In this document: one piece after another, positions 12,017-12,018 of the stretch
Layout: the number at the start of each line of letters is the position of its first letter
Position numbering within the stretch: the stretch's first letter is position 1
NCBI GenBank assembly: GCA_959608595.1
Contig: CAUHTB010000005.1
Location: forward strand, 1-12,018
Origin: an uncultured Veillonella sp.
GTDB lineage: Bacteria > Bacillota > Negativicutes > Veillonellales > Veillonellaceae
DNA length: 12,018 nucleotides
Reading direction: 5' to 3'
Made by a program: the position numbers and the translations under genes
Notes under the pieces: model-generated
The model's database searches: none
What the model was told of the DNA's origin: nothing
Seen by the model: the letters and a program-made list of their open reading frames with translations, nothing else

Positions 12017-12018
12017 AA

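Overview
The window looks like a chromosomal segment of a low-to-mid GC Firmicute. A Negativicutes genus such as Veillonella fits best, but this is an inference from gene content, codon use and the strong AGGAGG-type ribosome binding sites; no rRNA or marker gene is present to prove it. Most of the window is ordinary housekeeping sequence. One stretch, roughly 910-2710, is clearly more AT-rich and holds small membrane proteins of unknown function.

Layout. The window opens with the 3' part of a class II fumarase (2-808, +), closed by a hairpin at 867-898. Opposite it, on the minus strand, is the AT-rich island. In transcription order it holds a 100-aa membrane protein (2710-2408), a strong terminator (2391-2349), a 119-aa membrane protein (2269-1910), a broken copy of the 100-aa gene (1852-1551), and a tightly packed 67-aa/133-aa pair (1521-911). 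The intact 100-aa gene is also the last gene of a probable minus-strand unit: MTH1-like Nudix hydrolase, mutY, membrane-anchored metallophosphoesterase, 100-aa protein. The Nudix and MutY genes together suggest an 8-oxoguanine (GO) repair pair.

From 5755 to 7771 a plus-strand unit carries a GalT/HIT-like DUF4931 protein, an Icc-type phosphoesterase (COG1768-like) and a 76-aa unknown protein, ending in a clear terminator. The minus strand then carries a MoeA/MogA-type molybdopterin-binding protein (8790-7810), with repeated operator-like sequences around its promoter, and a single-gene fluoride channel crcB/fluC (9413-9033). Divergent from crcB is a small XRE-type DNA-binding protein (9566-9955). 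A GntR/FCD regulator (10757-10050, -) is divergent from a YegS/DgkB-type lipid kinase (10974-11915, +), with two inverted repeats between them. The window ends in a long hairpin.

The most interesting part is the AT-rich island. It contains recently duplicated and decaying small membrane-protein genes, with a conserved 19-bp element present in two of its intergenic regions. No known system was recognised there, and no function is assigned. There is no sign of a CRISPR array, transposase, rRNA or tRNA.
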